Part shown: positions 6,527-10,000 of the stretch, in pieces
Layout of the letters: the number at the start of each line of letters is the position of its first letter
Numbering within the stretch: position 1 is the first letter of the stretch
From: Nitrospira sp.
GTDB lineage: Bacteria; Nitrospirota; Nitrospiria; Nitrospirales; Nitrospiraceae
Reading direction: 5' to 3'
NCBI GenBank assembly: GCA_020216985.1
Contig: JAIWOH010000056.1
Location: 1-10,000, forward strand
DNA: 10,000 nt
Position numbers and translations under genes: made by a program
The notes under the pieces: model-generated
The model's input: only the letters and a program-made list of their open reading frames with translations
The model's database searches: none
Told to the model about the DNA's origin: nothing

Positions 6527-8025
6527 GTCTCGAATTCCGTCACGATCCAATTCTCAACGACGGCCACGGGATGATAGTGCCGTTTGGCCGCGCGCAATCC
6601 CGGCAGCCCCGCGTCGTCCATGGCGTTCATGAACGTCGCGCCTTCGGCGACCGCGGAGCGGCATGTCTCGCGGAACAGCCACTGGGGCAAGCCGGGAATC
6701 GACCGATCCGCGACCTCCATCAACACGCACCAGGTGTGCGGCGTGAGCCGGTACCCGAAGGTGTATGCCACGATTTCATCGTTTAAAACCGCCACCGTCC
6801 CCGACAGACCGATACGCCCATGTTCGGCGAATGCCAGCGCATGGGCCTCCATCGCATCCTCAAGAAACAGCGCGGCCGCTTCATCAAGAAATCCGGCCCG
6901 TTTCTGTTCCACCCATCGTGCGAGCAGGGCCAGACAACCGCCCTGGTCTTGCTTCCGATACGGCCGCGCGATGATGGTCCGTTCCCGATCGACGCGATTG
7001 CAGAGCGCCCGTTGCGATTTATATCGGTCTCCGGCCAACGTCGCGATATGCTCGGCTCGGTACAGATAATCCCCGTCTTTGGGCCGACAGCGCAGCCGCA
7101 GCCGTTCCAAGATCGGTTTCTGAGGGGTCGTCACGTTTTCAATCCGGCCGACCGGCGACGCTCCGTTCCATTTTCGCATCAGTTCAAACGCCTCGCCCGC
7201 CGTTTCCTCCAGCGGCCTCGGTCCCAACGGGGGCAGCGGCATGAACCAGCCGTCCGGCGATTGCGCGAAGAGAAAGAACGTCTCTTCCGATTCCAACCAT
7301 CGGTACGACAACCGATTGGTCCAGACATAGTGATAGGGGAATGCGTAGGCGGCCAATGTGTCGGGGTGCAATAGGCCGGACGACTCCAGCGCCCGCGCAA
7401 ACCGCGGCGCATCCGCGGGCGTAAGAGGATGCAACGAAGAAAAAGCGGACGGTGTCCGCGTGAGACGGGTCGTCAAGGCCGGAAGGGACCGCACAATCAC
7501 CACGTCTTCCTGAAAAGGGCCGACCAAGCGGGGATTGGACGCGATGATCTCGATCCACGATGCCTTCTCCAGCCAACCGGCGACCCGCTCCGCATAGGCC
7601 GTGATCTCGGCCGGAACGGAATCGCGCAGATGGGGACACTTGGCGTCCCATCCGAGTACGATTTCCTTATGGGGCTCGTTCCACATGAGCGCCAAAGGAT
7701 AGAGCCGGCAGTCCAACGGCCGCGCCTCATAGATCGTGCATCGACCGGACGACACATCGAACGCCGGGCAGACATAGCCCTCTCCTTGCGGATTTTTGAC
7801 GAGATCGATCTGCGAACCGGATCGGTCGGGGAAATACTCCCGGGAGAGACCGCACGCTTCGGCTTCCGCGATTTCCTGTTGGGTAAAATAGGGGCGAAGA
7901 AAACTATCGGATTCCGGAAAACGACAGCAGACGTCGCACCGACGACAAGCTGAATCGGGCACGAATTGCGGCAGCGCCTTCGGCGACACCGAGAGGGAAG
8001 AAGGTTCGCTGGCATGCGTGCCCAT
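6523..8025 (-). CDS. YkgJ-type cysteine-cluster domain fused to a DUF2156 (Fem/GNAT-like) domain
   Basis: A 500-residue two-domain protein. The N-terminal domain (about 25-135) has the YkgJ pattern: C27-x2-C30-x2-C33-C34, then Cys86 in CPAFD, Cys96 in GRCTIYE, Cys106 in RPLDCRLYP, and Cys130. It is thought to bind a metal or Fe-S cluster. The remainder (about 195-498) matches DUF2156, the acyltransferase-like fold of lysyl-phosphatidylglycerol synthase C-termini: YLYRAEHIATLAGDRYKSQR (320-339), the strand NDEIVAYTFGYRL, and the ending FMNAMDDAGLPGLRAAKRHYHP (465-486). No membrane segments are seen. The start is ATG 8023-8025; no ribosome site is visible, and a -10-like TATGAT lies 8 bases upstream, which suggests a leaderless message. 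Its stop overlaps the kinase start by 4 bases. Enzyme activity and substrate are unknown; an aminoacyl or acyl transfer role is inference. Confidence 0.85.
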   Translation of the reverse strand: MGTHASEPSSLSVSPKALPQFVPDSACRRCDVCCRFPESDSFLRPYFTQQEIAEAEACGLSREYFPDRSGSQIDLVKNPQGEGYVCPAFDVSSGRCTIYEARPLDCRLYPLALMWNEPHKEIVLGWDAKCPHLRDSVPAEITAYAERVAGWLEKASWIEIIASNPRLVGPFQEDVVIVRSLPALTTRLTRTPSAFSSLHPLTPADAPRFARALESSGLLHPDTLAAYAFPYHYVWTNRLSYRWLESEETFFLFAQSPDGWFMPLPPLGPRPLEETAGEAFELMRKWNGASPVGRIENVTTPQKPILERLRLRCRPKDGDYLYRAEHIATLAGDRYKSQRALCNRVDRERTIIARPYRKQDQGGCLALLARWVEQKRAGFLDEAAALFLEDAMEAHALAFAEHGRIGLSGTVAVLNDEIVAYTFGYRLTPHTWCVLMEVADRSIPGLPQWLFRETCRSAVAEGATFMNAMDDAGLPGLRAAKRHYHPVAVVENWIVTEFET

Positions 8026-8033
8026 TGGAAATC

Positions 8034-8062
8034 ATCATACGATGCCGGCCTCGACGGAGCAA
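8034..8062 (-). promoter_or_regulatory. Candidate promoter for the YkgJ-DUF2156/kinase operon
   Basis: On the minus strand there is TTGCTC (8057-8062; 3 of 6 to -35 consensus), a 17-base spacer, and TATGAT (8034-8039; 5 of 6 to -10 consensus). The predicted start of transcription, about 8027, is only a couple of bases before the ATG at 8025. The -35 is poor, so confidence is modest. Confidence 0.4.
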
Positions 8063-8142
8063 GCAAGGAGCGGCTTCTATGCGTCGGAGAAGGGTGGTTG
8101 CCTTGCCCGCCTTACCTGTCGAACCTCGCCGTCCTCGCCCCC

Positions 8143-8171
8143 TTGTCGAACGTTAAGGCCCATGTTAGCAT
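8143..8171 (+). promoter_or_regulatory. Weak candidate promoter for the ATP-grasp gene
   Basis: TTGTCG (8143-8148), a 17-base spacer, and TAGCAT (8166-8171) give a 4-of-6 match in each box. If used, transcription would start near 8178, which would exclude the ATG at 8162 and favour the TTG at 8228 as the start codon. Confidence 0.25.
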
Positions 8172-9802
8172 TCAACCGGTTTGCGCCTCCTGCACGTTTC
8201 AGACCGGCTGTCAAAAGGAACCTCTCGTTGGCTCAAACTGAATTCTCCTGTCCTTCGCATCAAACACACCAAGCCGAGACGGCGCTGAACCGTTGCCTTG
8301 CCATTGGCCGGTACCTGCGCGATGCCGGGCTTTTCACATCATTCCTTGCCCATGATTCACCGGTCTCGCCCCGAACGGCATCGTGGCGCATCAGTCCCCG
8401 CCCCTTGTTGTTGTCCCGTGACCAACTCGCGTTTTTCACGGCGCTGGGGCCGCAGTTGTTTTCTTTCTATCGGGCGTTGAACCGCTTGTATCACGAAAGC
8501 GCCAAGGGAACCCGACCGACCTGGATCGCCCGGTATTTGGATCAAGGCAAGCCGGAAGGCTTGGTCGCGTACAGCCGCATGAAACGGTTCCGGGAATCGT
8601 TGCCGACCGTCATTCGGCCCGACGTCATTCCCACGCAGGACGGCATGATCATCACGGAACTCGATTCGGTGCCGGGCGGCATCGGCCTGACCGCCGCGAT
8701 GAGTCACGCCTACGCCGATCATGATCTTGAACGCCCTATGCTCAACGCAACTCCCCGATATGAACTGATCGGGGGCAGGGACGGTATGGTACGCGGTTTC
8801 GCCGCGATGTTGGAGACGGCCCGACGACCGGAGGGCTGTGTCGCCGTTGTCGTGTCCGACGAAGCGAAAGACTACCGGCCGGAAATGGCCTGGTTGGCGA
8901 TCGAGCTTAGAAAGCACGGTACGCCCGTTTGGTGCGTCGAACCGCGGGAGCTTCGCTTTACCGAGGGGGAACTTCGTCTTCATACCGACGAGGGCGAGCG
9001 GCGCGTCAGTCTTATCTATCGATTTTACGAACTGTTCGATCTGCCTAACATCCCCAAGGCCGAACTGATCCAGTACGCCGCCAAGAAAGAATGGGTGGCG
9101 GTGACGCCTCCCTACAAACCGGCGCTGGAGGAAAAATCGGCCTTCGCGCTCCTTCATCACCCCGTGCTAAGATCCTATTGGGATAAGCAGCTGGGCGCCG
9201 ATTGTTTTCTCCACCTGAGGACCGTCATGCCGAGAACCTGGATCCTTGACCCGGCGCCGATTCCTCCGACCGCCGTCATTCCGAATCTCTACGTGGGGGA
9301 GCGCCCCGTTTCCGATTGGACCGATCTCGAGGCAGCCACTCAAAAGGAGCGCCACTTTGTGATCAAGCCGTCGGGCTTTTCGGAACTGGCCTGGGGAAGC
9401 CGAGGGGTGTCGATCGGACACGACCTCCCCCAGACGGAGTGGACCGGCGCCCTTCGCCGAGCCCTCGCTTCTTTTCCCACGACTCCCCACGTGTTGCAGG
9501 AATTCCACAAGGGACGTCTGTTCGAATTGGACTATCTGGACGAGCGAACCGGATCAATGGCTCGTATGGCCGGACGGGCTCGGCTGTCGCCGTACTATTT
9601 CGTGACTGGCGAAGAGGTCCGGTTGACTGGTATCCTGGCGACGATCTGTCCGGCCGATAAAAAGATCATCCACGGGATGCAGGATGCGGTGATGACGCCC
9701 TGCGCTGTCGTCAACGACGCCGCGTCAGTGAACGGCGAAGACGCGCGACGCACGACGACGGATGGTCGGCCCGGCTCCCCGGACAGCGAACGCCGCGCGT
9801 AA
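8162..9802 (+). CDS. Probable circularly permuted ATP-grasp ligase, uncharacterised
   Basis: 546 residues from the ATG at 8162. The fold pattern is that of permuted ATP-grasp proteins (the glutathionylspermidine-synthase/DUF404-407 type). It has RPDVIPTQDGMIITELDSVPGG (152-173), a Rossmann-like part with VAVVVSDEAKDYRPE (227-241) and VSLIYRFYELFD (282-293), then the ATP-binding lysine strand HFVIKPSGFSELAWGSRGV (398-416; Lys402), the adenine-hinge-like VLQEF (444-448), and RLSPYYFVTG with the late PC motif (DAVMTPCAV). The last 30 or so residues are low-complexity and probably disordered. Alternative starts are an ATG at 8018, whose extension overlaps the divergent gene and looks non-coding, and a TTG at 8228 with a good AAAAGGA site. 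It would join an amino or amine group to a carboxylate using ATP; the substrate is unknown. It is followed closely by a glutaredoxin-like gene. Confidence 0.72.
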   Translation: MLAFNRFAPPARFRPAVKRNLSLAQTEFSCPSHQTHQAETALNRCLAIGRYLRDAGLFTSFLAHDSPVSPRTASWRISPRPLLLSRDQLAFFTALGPQLFSFYRALNRLYHESAKGTRPTWIARYLDQGKPEGLVAYSRMKRFRESLPTVIRPDVIPTQDGMIITELDSVPGGIGLTAAMSHAYADHDLERPMLNATPRYELIGGRDGMVRGFAAMLETARRPEGCVAVVVSDEAKDYRPEMAWLAIELRKHGTPVWCVEPRELRFTEGELRLHTDEGERRVSLIYRFYELFDLPNIPKAELIQYAAKKEWVAVTPPYKPALEEKSAFALLHHPVLRSYWDKQLGADCFLHLRTVMPRTWILDPAPIPPTAVIPNLYVGERPVSDWTDLEAATQKERHFVIKPSGFSELAWGSRGVSIGHDLPQTEWTGALRRALASFPTTPHVLQEFHKGRLFELDYLDERTGSMARMAGRARLSPYYFVTGEEVRLTGILATICPADKKIIHGMQDAVMTPCAVVNDAASVNGEDARRTTTDGRPGSPDSERRA

Positions 9803-9809
9803 ACTTGGC

Positions 9810-10000
9810 ATGCCCATCACGCTGTACCACGTAGACTGGTGCCCCGACTGTCTCGTCGTCCGCCGCAAACTGGCCGAGTTGGCACTCGACTACCATGCCG
9901 TGATCGTTCCGGACGTCAGACGACTGCGGACGCAAGTCCACCAAGTGTCGGGCCAATACTATGTGCCGGTTCTCCAAGACGGAGACCTCGTTCTGACGGA
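9810..10000 (+). CDS. Glutaredoxin/GST-N-like thioredoxin-fold protein (truncated by window edge)
   Basis: The first 63 codons are visible and the frame is open to the edge. The sequence begins MPITLYHVDWCPDC. The dithiol motif CPDC (Cys11, Cys14) sits after beta-1, as in glutaredoxins, and YYVPVLQDGD (50-59) supplies the cis-proline loop (Pro53) and the following strand. It may be a stand-alone glutaredoxin or the N-terminal domain of a glutathione-S-transferase-like protein; the missing part would decide. It starts 7 bases after the ATP-grasp stop, so the two are very likely cotranscribed. The ribosome site is weak, consistent with translational coupling. Confidence 0.82.
   Translation, partial: MPITLYHVDWCPDCLVVRRKLAELALDYHAVIVPDVRRLRTQVHQVSGQYYVPVLQDGDLVLT

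Noticed and set aside
4805..6574. Plus-strand open frame of 589 codons opposite the histidine kinase
   Set aside because: It is an antisense shadow of a GC-rich kinase gene with every expected domain motif; the shadow has no recognisable domain.
8357..9160. Minus-strand ORF of 267 codons opposite the ATP-grasp gene
   Set aside because: No family motifs and an Arg/His-rich composition; the plus strand carries ATP-grasp-like motifs along the same stretch.
9711..9977. Minus-strand ORF opposite the ATP-grasp tail and the glutaredoxin-like gene
   Set aside because: The plus strand here encodes a clear CPDC thioredoxin-fold start with its cis-proline loop, so the antisense frame is a shadow.

Overview
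The window is GC-rich (roughly 60% by eye), densely coded and entirely chromosomal in character. Its contents are a pirin, an NmrA-type dehydrogenase, glycine-zipper lipoproteins, a CbbQ/NorQ-type AAA+ ATPase, and a hybrid histidine kinase with the H-box GGVAHDFNN. This mix is typical of environmental Gram-negative chemolithotrophs. My best guess is Nitrospirota (Nitrospira-like), but this is an inference from gene content, not a sequence match. I see no tRNA, rRNA, CRISPR, IS element or phage gene.

Layout. Positions 1-8025 are read from the minus strand and 8162-10000 from the plus strand. From right to left on the minus strand the genes are: a YkgJ cysteine-cluster/DUF2156 fusion (8025-6523), which overlaps by ATGA a membrane hybrid histidine kinase (6526-4214); a solo CbbQ/NorQ-type ATPase (4102-3287); a DUF167/YggU-family protein (3266-2952); two related glycine-zipper lipoproteins (2944-2507 and 2348-1914); then, behind its own promoter, an NmrA-family oxidoreductase (1653-796) and a pirin (747 to beyond the left edge). 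On the plus strand a probable circularly permuted ATP-grasp ligase (about 8162-9802) is followed after 7 bases by a thioredoxin-fold protein with a CPDC motif, cut by the right edge.

How the genes fit together. NmrA plus pirin look like a small stress operon for quinones, electrophiles or redox-active aromatics. It has a clear sigma70-type promoter whose spacer is an 18-bp inverted repeat (likely repressor site), and a leader with an 11-bp hairpin. The CbbQ-DUF167-lipoprotein stretch is tightly packed (gaps of 20 and 7 bases) and may be one transcript, but its members share no evident pathway. The divergent block at 6523-10000 is the least explained part. It combines a metal/Fe-S-type cysteine cluster fused to a Fem/GNAT-like acyltransferase fold, a sensor kinase translationally coupled to it, an ATP-grasp ligase and a glutaredoxin-like protein. 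It could be a small biosynthetic or modification locus with redox sensing.
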